This document shows positions 1 through 7,784 of a DNA stretch of 27,387 bases, piece after piece. Numbering within the stretch: position 1 is the stretch's first letter; each line of letters begins with the position of its first letter. A program made the translations under genes and the position numbers. The notes under the pieces were generated by a model that saw only the letters and a list, made by a program, of their open reading frames with translations, had not been told where the DNA came from and did no database searches. This DNA comes from a virus: positions 1-27,387 of the IMG/VR virus record IMGVR_UViG_3300032249_000097. One strand, 5' to 3'.

Positions 1-1
1 C

Positions 2-58
2 ATTCCGTTGGCGGCTGACGGTGGTGCGCACCGTCGTTATGGGTTAGCGAAGAACTAA
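2..58 (+). CDS. 3' end of an unidentified gene (partial)
   Basis: One frame is open from the left edge to a TAA at 56-58 and encodes 18 residues ending in RRYGLAKN. Its stop codon directly abuts the GGAG ribosome binding site of the next gene. The same stop-on-SD arrangement occurs at other junctions in this window, which is the main reason for choosing this frame over the other two. One alternative frame stops at 18 and the other at 45. Too little is visible to name a product. The coding call rests on spacing only. Confidence 0.4.
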   Translation: MPLAADGGAHRRYGLAKN

Positions 59-62
59 GGAG
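57..62 (+). promoter_or_regulatory. Shine-Dalgarno site fixing a TTG start
   Basis: AAGGAG lies six bases before TTG at 69-71 and overlaps the TAA stop of the preceding frame. No ATG in the same frame is as well placed, so this site decides the start of the metallopeptidase-like gene. Confidence 0.6.
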
Positions 63-68
63 AAGAGA

Positions 69-371
69 TTGAACATACCGAAGAAAATTAAAGTTGGTGA
101 CAAGTGGTACAGCGTTGACGTGGTTGAGTCCATGAAACACAAAGGCCACATGGGTCACATCGACTACGAAGCCAAGACCATCGAGGTCAGCCGCAAGAGC
201 AACACCACAGGGCGTGCTTACAAAGAGTGCGACGTACGGGATTCGTTCTGGCATGAGTTGGTTCACGCCATACTCAAGGACATGGGGCACGAGCGCCTCA
301 ACAGGAACGAGCAGTTCGTCTCACGGTTTGCTAACCGCCTCTCATCAGCAATAGACTCAGCAAGGTTTTAA
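69..371 (+). CDS. Small HExxH metallopeptidase-like protein
   Basis: This encodes 100 residues starting with TTG at 69, six bases after an AAGGAG Shine-Dalgarno sequence at 57-62. A GxIDY segment and a beta-rich N-terminal half precede the helix HELVHAIL, which gives H62, E63 and H66 as a zinc-binding HExxH motif. E81, in a following NEQFVSRFANRL helix, is a plausible third ligand, the layout of ImmA/SprT-like gluzincins often found as small phage proteins. The stop TAA is immediately followed by the ATG of the nuclease gene, so the two are probably co-translated. The fold is inferred from the motif and spacing. The substrate is unknown; it could be a phage or host protein. It has no signal peptide, so it probably acts in the cytoplasm. 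Confidence 0.7.
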   Translation: MNIPKKIKVGDKWYSVDVVESMKHKGHMGHIDYEAKTIEVSRKSNTTGRAYKECDVRDSFWHELVHAILKDMGHERLNRNEQFVSRFANRLSSAIDSARF

Positions 372-1040
372 ATGACACACAAGGTTGTATGGAGCCACAG
401 CGCTCTCAAAGATTACGAAAGCTGCGCACTCAAGTACAAAGAGGTTCGCGTCCTGAAGAACTACAAGTTCACAGAGACAGAGGCCACTAAGTATGGGACG
501 CTGTTGCACTCCGCAGCCGAGGTGTACATCAAAGACGGCACACCGATACCCAAAGAGTTTGAGTTCATCAAAGAAACGCTCGATGCTTTGAACAAGAAGC
601 CCGGACGCAAACTGTGTGAGCACAAGATGGCGCTGACGATTGACCTTGAGCCTTGCGGTTGGGTTGGTCCAGAGGTGTGGGTACGAGGCATCGCTGACTT
701 GCTAATCGTTGACGACGAGAACTTGACTGCGTGGGTAGTTGACTACAAGACAGGCAACAACAAATACCCCGATCGTGAGCAGTTAAAACTCATGGCGCTC
801 ATGGTGTTCAAGCACTTCCCACATATCCGAAAGGTCAACGCAGCGTTGCTGTTCGTGGTCAAGAATGATATGGTTAAGACCAGCATGACGGTGGACCAAG
901 CCGATGCTGAATGGTGGCACTACCGTCAGCGCATCGCTCGTATCGAGCAAGCACATGAGACCGATGTGTGGAACGCCAAACCCTCCCCTCTCTGCCCGTG
1001 GTGTCCTGTCACTACGTGCGTGCATCATCCCAAACACTAG
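372..1040 (+). CDS. PD-(D/E)XK exonuclease with Cas4/AddB-like iron-sulfur cysteines
   Basis: This is a 222-aa nuclease of the RecB/Cas4-like superfamily. An N-terminal SHSALKDYESCALKY segment resembles the family's SxSxLxxyxxCPxxy start. H46 sits in GTLLHSAAE, D109 in RGIADLL, and D124 and K126 form the DYK of the catalytic D-x(n)-D-x-K core. The QLKLMAL helix (Q137) corresponds to the QxxxY motif. C18 together with C208, C211 and C216 near the C-terminus matches the 1+3 cysteine pattern that holds a 4Fe-4S cluster in Cas4 and AddB. The length is close to stand-alone Cas4-like phage nucleases. It follows the metallopeptidase gene with no gap and precedes HNH and helicase genes, suggesting DNA end processing or recombination. 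No CRISPR array or other cas gene is present, so a CRISPR role is not supported. Confidence 0.85.
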   Translation: MTHKVVWSHSALKDYESCALKYKEVRVLKNYKFTETEATKYGTLLHSAAEVYIKDGTPIPKEFEFIKETLDALNKKPGRKLCEHKMALTIDLEPCGWVGPEVWVRGIADLLIVDDENLTAWVVDYKTGNNKYPDREQLKLMALMVFKHFPHIRKVNAALLFVVKNDMVKTSMTVDQADAEWWHYRQRIARIEQAHETDVWNAKPSPLCPWCPVTTCVHHPKH

Positions 1041-1048
1041 GAAAAATC

Positions 1049-1285
1049 ATGGCAACTAAACCACGCGACTACAAAAAAGAATACACCGAGTACCAAGGCA
1101 CACCTGAACAAATCGCCAACCGTGCGGAGCGTGTGAAAGCACGACGCATCATGGAGAAGACAGGCGCTGCGAAGAAAGGTGACGGCAAAGATGTTGACCA
1201 CATCAAACCGTTGAAGAGCGGAGGAACTTCAGCAAAGACCAACCTGCGTATGCGAAGTAAGTCCGCGAATCGCGGCGACAAATAA
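1049..1285 (+). CDS. Small HNH-type endonuclease-like protein
   Basis: The best start is ATG at 1049, eight bases after the nuclease stop and just after an AGGA. The frame is open further upstream, but that part overlaps the nuclease gene. The product has 78 residues and is very basic. Its C-terminal half reads DVDHIKPL, then a GG turn, then TNLRMRS and a final SANRGDK, the betabeta-alpha-metal layout of HNH nucleases. The candidate key residues are D50-H51, N65 and N74, with N replacing the last H as in many HNN variants. The N-terminal 45 residues are a charged helix, perhaps for DNA binding. Phages use such proteins in packaging, homing or recombination. Which applies here cannot be told, although the position between an exonuclease and a helicase favours DNA metabolism. 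Confidence 0.7.
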   Translation: MATKPRDYKKEYTEYQGTPEQIANRAERVKARRIMEKTGAAKKGDGKDVDHIKPLKSGGTSAKTNLRMRSKSANRGDK

Positions 1286-1299
1286 AAACGGAGAAGCAA

Positions 1300-2862
1300 A
1301 TGCAAATCGTGGAAGACAAGGCGCTGGTATTCCGAACGCGCACCCCCGGTAAGTACAACATCATTCCCAAGCACAAGGTCGTCAGCGATGATGGCCAAGG
1401 CGGTTTTGAAATCGCAGTGTATTGGGGGCTTGATGAGGTACGTGTTCTTAAAAACCTAGGCGTCAAAGACGTACCCTCGCCGATTACTCGGCGCTATAAC
1501 TGGCCCGGCAAATACAAACCTATGGCGCATCAGATCGAGACGGCAGCGTTCTTGACTATGCACCGCAAAGCGTTCGTGTTCTCTGAGCCGGGCACGGGCA
1601 AGACACTCTCTGCTCTGTGGGCTGCCGACTACCTAATGCAGCGCGGCGAAGTCAGGCGTTGTTTGATTCTGTGTCCTCTCTCCATCATGCACAGCGCGTG
1701 GCTCGGAGACTTGAACAACAGCATCATCCATCGCTCTGCCGTTGTGGCGCACCATGCTCAGGCTAGTCGCCGTATCGAGATGGTTCAGCAAGACTACGAG
1801 TTCGTCATCGCCAACTACGACGGGTTGAATCTGATCGCTAGTGAGATCGTCAACGACGGGCGCTTTGATCTGGTGATTGTTGATGAAGCCAACGCATACA
1901 AAACCATGTCAACTAAACGATGGAAAGCATTGAAGTCAATCCTCGGACCTGAGACACACCTGTGGATGATGACGGGCACACCTGCTGCACAGTCTCCTGC
2001 CGATGCGTACGGCCTAGCCAAACTGGTAAACCCGCAAGGCGTACCTCAGTTCTTTACTGCGTGGCGTGACTCGGTTATGAACAAGATCACGCAGTTTAAG
2101 TGGGCACCCAAAGCCAACGCGCATGAGCAGGTTCATGAAGCGCTGCAACCAGCGATCCGTTTTACAAAAGAGCAGTGCTTGGATTTACCTCCAGTCATTA
2201 CCATGACCCGCGAAGTTCCGTTGACCCCGCAGCAAGCCAAGTACTACAACCTGTTGAAAGACCAGATGCTGGTGCAAGCAGCAGGAGAAACCATTACGGC
2301 GGTCAACGCTGCGGCTGGCGTATCCAAGTTGTTGCAGATCAGTTGCGGTGCTGCGTACACGGACGACAAGGAAGTGGTTGAGTTTGATTCAGCGCCTCGT
2401 CTGCACGTGCTGGAAGAAATACTAGAAGAGACAAGCCGCAAAGTTCTGATCTTTGCTTTGTTCCGTAGCACCATCGACACAGTGCAGCAACACCTGCTCA
2501 AGAAGAACATTGGCGTTGAGTGCATCCACGGCGGTATCACCGCAGGTAAACGCGCTGACACTATCCGACGCTTCCAAAACGAACCCGACACTCGCGTGTT
2601 GGTGATGCAGCCACAAGCCTCAGCGCACGGCATCACGTTGACGGCAGCGGACACGGTTATTTTCTACGGCCCCTTGATGTCGGTTGAGCAGTACGTTCAG
2701 TGTATTGCGCGGTCAGATCGCAAGGGTCAGGACTCGGACAAGGTGACGGTCATCCACATCCAAGGCTCGCCAATAGAAAAGAAAATGTTTAAAGCATTGG
2801 AGGGTAAGGTAAGTGACCACTCACTACTTACTCAACTTTTTGACACCGAAATAAATTCTTGA
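1300..2862 (+). CDS. SNF2-like superfamily II DNA helicase/translocase
   Basis: This 520-aa ATPase starts at ATG 1300, preceded by a GGAG. Motif I (Walker A) is EPGTGKT at residues 96-102, motif II is DEAN at 195-198, motif III is TGTP at 225-228, and motif VI is ARSDRKGQ at about 470-477. The RxxRxGQ form of motif VI and the wording of motif III are typical of SNF2-type translocases rather than RecQ or DEAD-box enzymes. A KPMAHQIETAAF segment before motif I is the expected Q-like motif. Two RecA-like lobes are covered (about 75-290 and 320-500) and no extra domain is visible. The enzyme should use ATP to move along duplex DNA, perhaps in branch migration, replication restart or recombination together with the upstream nuclease. 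Confidence 0.9.
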   Translation: MQIVEDKALVFRTRTPGKYNIIPKHKVVSDDGQGGFEIAVYWGLDEVRVLKNLGVKDVPSPITRRYNWPGKYKPMAHQIETAAFLTMHRKAFVFSEPGTGKTLSALWAADYLMQRGEVRRCLILCPLSIMHSAWLGDLNNSIIHRSAVVAHHAQASRRIEMVQQDYEFVIANYDGLNLIASEIVNDGRFDLVIVDEANAYKTMSTKRWKALKSILGPETHLWMMTGTPAAQSPADAYGLAKLVNPQGVPQFFTAWRDSVMNKITQFKWAPKANAHEQVHEALQPAIRFTKEQCLDLPPVITMTREVPLTPQQAKYYNLLKDQMLVQAAGETITAVNAAAGVSKLLQISCGAAYTDDKEVVEFDSAPRLHVLEEILEETSRKVLIFALFRSTIDTVQQHLLKKNIGVECIHGGITAGKRADTIRRFQNEPDTRVLVMQPQASAHGITLTAADTVIFYGPLMSVEQYVQCIARSDRKGQDSDKVTVIHIQGSPIEKKMFKALEGKVSDHSLLTQLFDTEINS

Positions 2863-2930
2863 AAGGAACTACCAAAAGCCAAATTTTTATGTACACTGTC
2901 CAACCTTAGACAAAACAACAGGAGAATCAA

Positions 2931-3344
2931 ATGAGTGAAATTACTGAAGCTACCGTACCCCTCGACAAACTCGCTAGGGTTTATCGTAAGATCAAAACGC
3001 AGATCGACACCTTGACGCAGGAGTACGACACACAAGTCGAAGCTCTCAAAGCGCAGCAAGACCAGATCAAATTTGCAATGAAGGACACGATGAAGGCGCT
3101 TGGCGTCAGCACTGTCCGCACCGAGTTCGGAACGGTGTCATTGGTCACCAAGAAACGCTACTACACGCAAGACTGGGACTCATTCAAGAAGTTTATTCTT
3201 GAGCACGAAGTCGTAGACCTGCTGGAGAAGCGTATCTCGCAGACCAACATGGCCAACTTCCTAGACGAGAATCCCGGCGTTCTACCACCGGGCCTAAACG
3301 CGAGCACAGAGTTTGACATCTCTGTCCGCAAACCAACCAACTAA
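2931..3344 (+). CDS. Coiled-coil phage protein of unknown function (Gam-like layout)
   Basis: This 137-residue protein follows a good AGGAG at a normal distance. Residues about 10-55 form a long charged helix, likely a coiled coil. A short strand segment TEFGTVSLVTKKRYY comes next, then a DWDSFKKFILEHEVVDLLEKR helix and a C-terminal GLNASTEFDISVRK strand. The layout of coiled coil, then FGTVSL strand, then closing strand loosely resembles Mu Gam/Gp157-type proteins that bind DNA ends, but I do not see enough to claim homology. It sits between the helicase and the ssDNA-binding candidate, so a recombination or replication accessory role is reasonable. The 68 nt before it is the longest gap in the left block. 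Confidence 0.6.
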   Translation: MSEITEATVPLDKLARVYRKIKTQIDTLTQEYDTQVEALKAQQDQIKFAMKDTMKALGVSTVRTEFGTVSLVTKKRYYTQDWDSFKKFILEHEVVDLLEKRISQTNMANFLDENPGVLPPGLNASTEFDISVRKPTN

Positions 3345-3363
3345 GCACCTTTAAGGAAACATC

Positions 3364-4332
3364 ATGAGTAACATTTCAATTTTCAATCCCGCCAATGTCC
3401 CCGCGTTCGCACGCAACAACGAACTGTCCGAAACAGCCCGCGCCCTAACAGGTGGCGGTGTCAACAGCAGCAAGCGTATCTCTATCAAGGGCGGTGTGTT
3501 CCGTCTCTTGGCCGGTGGTAAAGAGATCGCCGCTATTGACGAGCGTTATTTGGACGTCATCATTGTGAAGGCTGCCCCCAAGGTCAGCCGTGTGTTCTAC
3601 GCCAAGTCATATGACGGTGAAAATGTTACGGGTCCCGACTGTTCAAGCACGGACGGCGAGCGCCCAGACAACCACATCAAAGCGCCACAGAACAGTGCTT
3701 GCCACAACTGCCCACAAAACATTGCGGGTTCAGGTACAGGTAACACCCGCGCTTGCCGCTACCAACAGCGCCTCGCTGTGGTCTTGGAGAACAACCCAGA
3801 AGGCGACATCTTGCAGTTGACCCTGCCAGCTACGTCAGTGTTCGGTAAGGAAGAAGGCGACAAGCGCCCCTTGCAAGCCTACGCCCGTTACCTCGCGGTG
3901 CAGAACCCTCCGATTAACCCCGAACAGATTGTTACCCGCATGAAGTTCGACACGAAAGCCGAAGCGCCCAAGCTGCACTTCGCTGCGACGCGCTGGTTGA
4001 CCGAAGACGAGTACGCGATCATCAAGACCCAAGGCGACAGCGACGAAGCTCGCCGCGCTCTGCAACAGACCCCTTCTCAAACCGATGGCGTACGCGCTGC
4101 TCCTTTGAAGCTCGAAGGCAAGGCTCCCACTTCAACCGTCACGGATGAGGACGAAGACCTTGAGACAGCGCCCGCGCCTAAAGCAACGAAAGCCAAAGCT
4201 ACCAAGGCTAAGGCAGACCCCGTTGACGTAGACGAGGAGCCTGAAATCCGCAAGGAAGCGGCCAAGGTTAGCTCCGTGCCAGCAAGCAAAGGCAAGCTGG
4301 CTGACATCGTGTCTGATTGGGATGACGAGTAA
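3364..4332 (+). CDS. Possible single-stranded DNA-binding protein
   Basis: This 322-aa protein has an AAGGAA ribosome binding site 9 nt upstream. The core (about 35-230) is beta-rich and contains a cysteine cluster, C93, C113, C116 and C131 (CxxC in the middle), suggesting a zinc ribbon. From about 235 the chain is low complexity, rich in Ala, Lys, Glu and Pro (KATKAKATKAKA). It ends in an acidic tip, SDWDDE. A structured core with a disordered linker and an acidic aromatic C-terminus is the general plan of SSB proteins such as T7 gp2.5 and bacterial SSB, and T4 gp32 also carries zinc. The neighbours are replication genes. The SSB call is inference from layout, not sequence recognition. It is otherwise a conserved phage protein of unknown role. 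A hairpin follows its stop codon. Confidence 0.45.
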   Translation: MSNISIFNPANVPAFARNNELSETARALTGGGVNSSKRISIKGGVFRLLAGGKEIAAIDERYLDVIIVKAAPKVSRVFYAKSYDGENVTGPDCSSTDGERPDNHIKAPQNSACHNCPQNIAGSGTGNTRACRYQQRLAVVLENNPEGDILQLTLPATSVFGKEEGDKRPLQAYARYLAVQNPPINPEQIVTRMKFDTKAEAPKLHFAATRWLTEDEYAIIKTQGDSDEARRALQQTPSQTDGVRAAPLKLEGKAPTSTVTDEDEDLETAPAPKATKAKATKAKADPVDVDEEPEIRKEAAKVSSVPASKGKLADIVSDWDDE

Positions 4333-4338
4333 TTAACT

Positions 4339-4356
4339 AGGGGGCTTCGGCCCCCT
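4339..4356 (+). terminator. UUCG-tetraloop hairpin after the SSB-like gene
   Basis: AGGGGGC and GCCCCCT form a perfect 7-bp GC-rich stem closed by a TTCG loop, seven bases after the TAA at 4330-4332. Only TTCAGG follows instead of a U-run, so it may be a weak terminator, an attenuator or an mRNA 3'-end stabiliser. It separates the highly expressed-looking SSB candidate from the rest of the operon. Confidence 0.55.
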
Positions 4357-4364
4357 TCAGGACT

Positions 4365-4643
4365 ATGGCCTACTCACAAAAAATCATTGACCTTGTGAAC
4401 TCGTCACCGAAGACGCCGGGCAATCAGCTTGGGCGTTGGGCGATTTACTTGGACTTCCCTGTCACCAAGATTGCATATGCGTTGGGCGTAACCCGCCAGA
4501 CCGTGTACAACTGGTTCGAGGGCAAGGACGTGTTCATTGCATACCAAGATCGCGTCAACCTACTTTTAAAAATAATGTCTTCGTCTGCTACGGCGGACGA
4601 GGCGTGGAGAAAAATATGCAAGCTGTACAACCTCGAAGCCTGA
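4365..4643 (+). CDS. Small helix-turn-helix DNA-binding protein
   Basis: This 92-aa protein begins nine bases after the UUCG hairpin. Residues about 32-52 read FPVTKIAYALGVTRQTVYNW, a clear helix-turn-helix with the turn at LGVT and a recognition helix RQTVYNWF, as in XRE/phage-regulator-like proteins. The rest is helical. Its ribosome binding site (AGGA at 4359-4362) is unusually close to ATG 4365, so initiation may be inefficient or coupled to the hairpin. Its last 28 bases overlap the next gene. It may regulate the middle genes of the phage or help load the downstream primase-helicase at an origin. Neither is shown by the sequence. Confidence 0.7.
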   Translation: MAYSQKIIDLVNSSPKTPGNQLGRWAIYLDFPVTKIAYALGVTRQTVYNWFEGKDVFIAYQDRVNLLLKIMSSSATADEAWRKICKLYNLEA

Positions 4644-4810
4644 ACAACGAAGAGCTAATCAGGTATTGCGCGATGCTTCTCGACTCCGCCCAAGGTTTGC
4701 CTACCGAGTGGCAGACTGAACTGCTGCGCCGTTTCATGGCACTGGCTCCTCTCGACGAGTTTCCTGCTAAAGACCCTGCGCAGCTCGACCTGTTCATCGA
4801 CGCAAAATAA
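4616..4810 (+). CDS. Small phage protein, overlapping the HTH gene
   Basis: This encodes 64 residues from ATG 4616, with GGAG at 4606-4609 giving a six-base spacing. The upstream extension of the frame is opposed by the HTH gene and has no matching signal. The sequence is helical and acidic: LNNEELIRYCAMLLDSAQ, then LPTEWQTELLRRFMALAP, then a DPAQLDLFIDAK tail. It overlaps the HTH gene by 28 nt and ends 15 nt before the primase-helicase gene. I do not recognise the family. Co-translation with its neighbours points to a small replication or regulatory partner. The final QLDLFI segment resembles a clamp-binding motif (QxxLF type), which is only a suggestion. Confidence 0.6.
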   Translation: MQAVQPRSLNNEELIRYCAMLLDSAQGLPTEWQTELLRRFMALAPLDEFPAKDPAQLDLFIDAK

Positions 4811-4825
4811 AAACCAAGGACGACT

Positions 4826-7780
4826 ATGGAACCGCTTGAGTTTCTAGCGGAGGTTTTGCCGCCGCCCGGTCACGGGTACTACTGCGTGGCAGAGCTGACT
4901 AAGAAGAAAGAGCACGTCTATGTGGAGACGCTTGAAGAAGCGCAACCAGTCATTGACAAATGGAATCGGCTCGGTTACGACATCTACTTCGGTTTAAGCA
5001 CGTTTGGAAAGTCTGGCTCTCGCGTAGCCGCGAACGTACATATGTGCAAGGTCATTGCAGTGGACGTGGACTGCAACCATCCAAAAGACTTGCCGGACGA
5101 GCACGGTGTTATCAAGCAGAAAGCCTACCCATCCCCCAAGGCTGCGGCCCAAGCAATCATGCAGTTCTCGGAAGAGACAGGGCTGGCTGCGCTGGGCAAT
5201 CCTTGGTTGGTGGCATCAGGCGGCGGAGTGCACGCATACTGGCCGCTCAAGGAAGCGACGTTCATTGACGAGTGGAAACCTGTGGCCGAGGCGTTCAAGC
5301 GCTTGTGCTTTCAGAAGAAGCTCGACATTGACCCGACCGTGACTGCTGATGCAGCACGTGTGTTGCGCATCCCTGCTTCGGTCAACACGGGGATCAAAGG
5401 CAAGAACCGCGTTCGTGAGCAGACCAACGTCACGTTCAAGAACCAAGGCGACTTCTTTGATCTGGATGACATCCGCGCTGTACTGGAGCGAGAGCTGGTC
5501 GGTACGCCCTACGAGGCCAAGACTGCACCCGTGCCTACTCTGCAACTGGAGGGGAAGCGCCCAACACAGGAGCTGTCGCCGACTACGTTGAAATTGTTTG
5601 AGAACAGCGTCACCAAGTTCGGCATCATTTACAAGAAGACCAAGGCGGGTGAAGGCTGCGGGCAACTCCGACACTACATAGAGAACGCAAGCGACGACGG
5701 CATGGAGCCACTATGGCGAGGGCTGTTGAGCTATGCGCAGAAGTGTGATGATGGAGAGAAAGCTGCGCTGTGGCTCAGTGGCCTACACCCATACGACGAA
5801 GACCGCATGCGTACAAAGCTGTCTGAGATCAAAGGCCCATACCCATGCACGAAGATGGACTCGGAGAACCCCGGCGTCTGTGTGAGCTGCAAGCATTGGG
5901 GCAAGATCACCAACCCCCTAATCCTCGGGCGCGAGACGGCAGTCGTCACGCAAGAGACAGTCATCGAAGTGGAGCAACCCCGCGGACAAAAGGAGGGAGT
6001 GAAGCGCCCCGAAGCGCCACGCGGGTACGCATATGGACAGCGCGGGGGCGTGTTCATGGAGAAAGAAGACGAGGATGCCAACGGCACTAAGGTAGTGAAG
6101 CAGGTGATGCTGCTGCCGTATGACCTGTTCCCCGTAGACATCCTCAACACCAATGGTGAGCACACCATTCACATGCTGGCCCTGCGCCCAACGGGGGTGC
6201 AGACAGTAACCCTGCCGCAAAGAGCGGTAGTAACTAAGGACGAAACTATGAAACAACTGGCAAATCAAAACATCATCGCCTCATTTGGCGCTGGTAACGA
6301 CAACAACCTTTTTGGATACATCCGTTCAGTAGTGGAAAAAATGTCAACAGAAAAAGCACCAATCACAGTACCGACCAGCTATGGCTGGCAAGAAGACGAC
6401 AGCTTCGTATTCGCTGGCGCTATCTACCGAACAGGGCAAGAACCTGCCAAGGTCCCGATGGCTGGCCTTGAGAACATCGTGATGAACACACAACCCACGG
6501 GCACACTGGAGGCATGGGGTAAGTTCATCAACATGCTCGTGTCCAAGGGGATGTGGGACCACCTCGCTGTTATCTTGGCAAGCGCTGGCTCACCGCTGAT
6601 GCGCTTCACGGGTCTGCACGGCATGACGATTCACTGCGCGTCAACTGAGTCAGGCACAGGTAAGACACTAGCGTTGGACGGAGCTGCTTCGATCTGGGGC
6701 CACCCCATCCACTACCGCACAGGCGCTGGCACTTCTCCTGTTGCGATGCAACAACGCTTGGGTCTGCTGCACAGCACGCCTTTGATTACAGACGAGATCA
6801 CAACAAAGAACCGCGACACCTTTGAGTGGTTTCCATCTTTCCTGCTTAGTATGAGTGAGGGACGCGGCAAAGAACGTATGGAGTCGGGCACGAACAAAGA
6901 GCGCTTGAACCTGTCTACTTGGTCAGCGATGGCGATCATGTCTTCCAATACCCACGCGGTGGACTACATGACCGGTGCACGTAAGCACTCATCCGAAGGT
7001 GAGCTGCGTCGCTTGATTGAGTACATCATGGACGAGAAGCTGTCATGGACTGCCGAAGAGATCGAGATCATCAAGTCTCTCCAAGACAACTACGCGGTAG
7101 CGGGCGATGCCCTAGTCCGATACTGGGTCAACAACTTTGCTGCAACCGAAGCGCTGGTCAAGCAGACCGTACGCAAGATGTACGAAGCATACGATGCCCC
7201 TAACGACGAGCGCTTTTGGATGTCGGGTATAGGCGCTGCGATTGCCGCCGGCATCATGTTCGGTTCAAACTTTGCAAACATTGCGGAGATTCCACTGGAG
7301 CCAATCATCAAGAGCTTTGGCAAACGCATCGCTGCACACCGCATCTCTATTAGCGGAGGTAAGCGCAAAGCGGAAGACGTCCTCAACGAGTACGTGCAGG
7401 AACACTACGGCCACTTCGTCATCGTTCACTACGGCGAGAAGGCTGGGCCATTGGCCCACTTGGGCAACGACGCGGCGGTCGATCGCGCTACTACCCGCTC
7501 GGAAGTCATGGGACGAATTGAACACGGCGTGTCTGCGGGGTACTCGGACTTCTTCATTGAGGAGCGCTTACTCAAAGCGTATTGCTCGAACAGAAGTTTT
7601 GGCTACTCTACGTTGAAGCAGCAGCTTGAAGAGCAGTTCGTTGTCAGCTACCAAGCACGTAAAGACATGATGGCCAAGACCAACGGCCCCGCTATGCGAG
7701 TCAACGTCATTAAGATCAGCCGCAGAACCGAGGAAGTTGATGAAGACCGTTTGCGTGCATTGGCCTTGGAGCAGAGTTAA
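4826..7780 (+). CDS. Primase-helicase: AEP-like primase fused to DUF927-type ATPase
   Basis: This 984-aa protein has an AAGGA ribosome binding site before ATG 4826. The N-terminal part (about 1-240) looks like an archaeo-eukaryotic primase/PrimPol: DVD at 80-82 as metal-binding acidic residues, SGGGVH at 131-136 as the sxH motif, and D176, R178 and R181 in DAARVLRIPASVN as motif III. C341, C352, C355 and H357 form a likely zinc site. The C-terminal half is a DUF927-like SF3/AAA-type helicase: Walker A ESGTGKT at 608-614, Walker B ITDEI with D656 and E657, and a sensor-1 MSSN ending at N708. Such fusions prime and unwind DNA at phage or plasmid origins. It is the last gene of the block and ends at the convergent junction. 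No separate DNA polymerase is seen in the window. Confidence 0.85.
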   Translation: MEPLEFLAEVLPPPGHGYYCVAELTKKKEHVYVETLEEAQPVIDKWNRLGYDIYFGLSTFGKSGSRVAANVHMCKVIAVDVDCNHPKDLPDEHGVIKQKAYPSPKAAAQAIMQFSEETGLAALGNPWLVASGGGVHAYWPLKEATFIDEWKPVAEAFKRLCFQKKLDIDPTVTADAARVLRIPASVNTGIKGKNRVREQTNVTFKNQGDFFDLDDIRAVLERELVGTPYEAKTAPVPTLQLEGKRPTQELSPTTLKLFENSVTKFGIIYKKTKAGEGCGQLRHYIENASDDGMEPLWRGLLSYAQKCDDGEKAALWLSGLHPYDEDRMRTKLSEIKGPYPCTKMDSENPGVCVSCKHWGKITNPLILGRETAVVTQETVIEVEQPRGQKEGVKRPEAPRGYAYGQRGGVFMEKEDEDANGTKVVKQVMLLPYDLFPVDILNTNGEHTIHMLALRPTGVQTVTLPQRAVVTKDETMKQLANQNIIASFGAGNDNNLFGYIRSVVEKMSTEKAPITVPTSYGWQEDDSFVFAGAIYRTGQEPAKVPMAGLENIVMNTQPTGTLEAWGKFINMLVSKGMWDHLAVILASAGSPLMRFTGLHGMTIHCASTESGTGKTLALDGAASIWGHPIHYRTGAGTSPVAMQQRLGLLHSTPLITDEITTKNRDTFEWFPSFLLSMSEGRGKERMESGTNKERLNLSTWSAMAIMSSNTHAVDYMTGARKHSSEGELRRLIEYIMDEKLSWTAEEIEIIKSLQDNYAVAGDALVRYWVNNFAATEALVKQTVRKMYEAYDAPNDERFWMSGIGAAIAAGIMFGSNFANIAEIPLEPIIKSFGKRIAAHRISISGGKRKAEDVLNEYVQEHYGHFVIVHYGEKAGPLAHLGNDAAVDRATTRSEVMGRIEHGVSAGYSDFFIEERLLKAYCSNRSFGYSTLKQQLEEQFVVSYQARKDMMAKTNGPAMRVNVIKISRRTEEVDEDRLRALALEQS

Positions 7781-7784
7781 AACA

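Noticed and set aside
372-1040. Cas4-like nuclease as a sign of a CRISPR system
   Set aside because: No repeat-spacer array and no other cas gene is present. Stand-alone nucleases of this family are common in phages.
2840-2930. Promoter before the 137-aa gene (perfect TTGACA at 2840-2845)
   Set aside because: The TTGACA lies inside the helicase gene, and at 16-18 bases downstream there is only AAGGAA-like sequence. The AT-rich TTTTTATGTA comes too far away for a standard spacer.
69-7780. Prophage or integrating element
   Set aside because: No integrase, excisionase, repressor pair or attachment-like direct repeat is seen. The single HTH protein alone does not show lysogeny.
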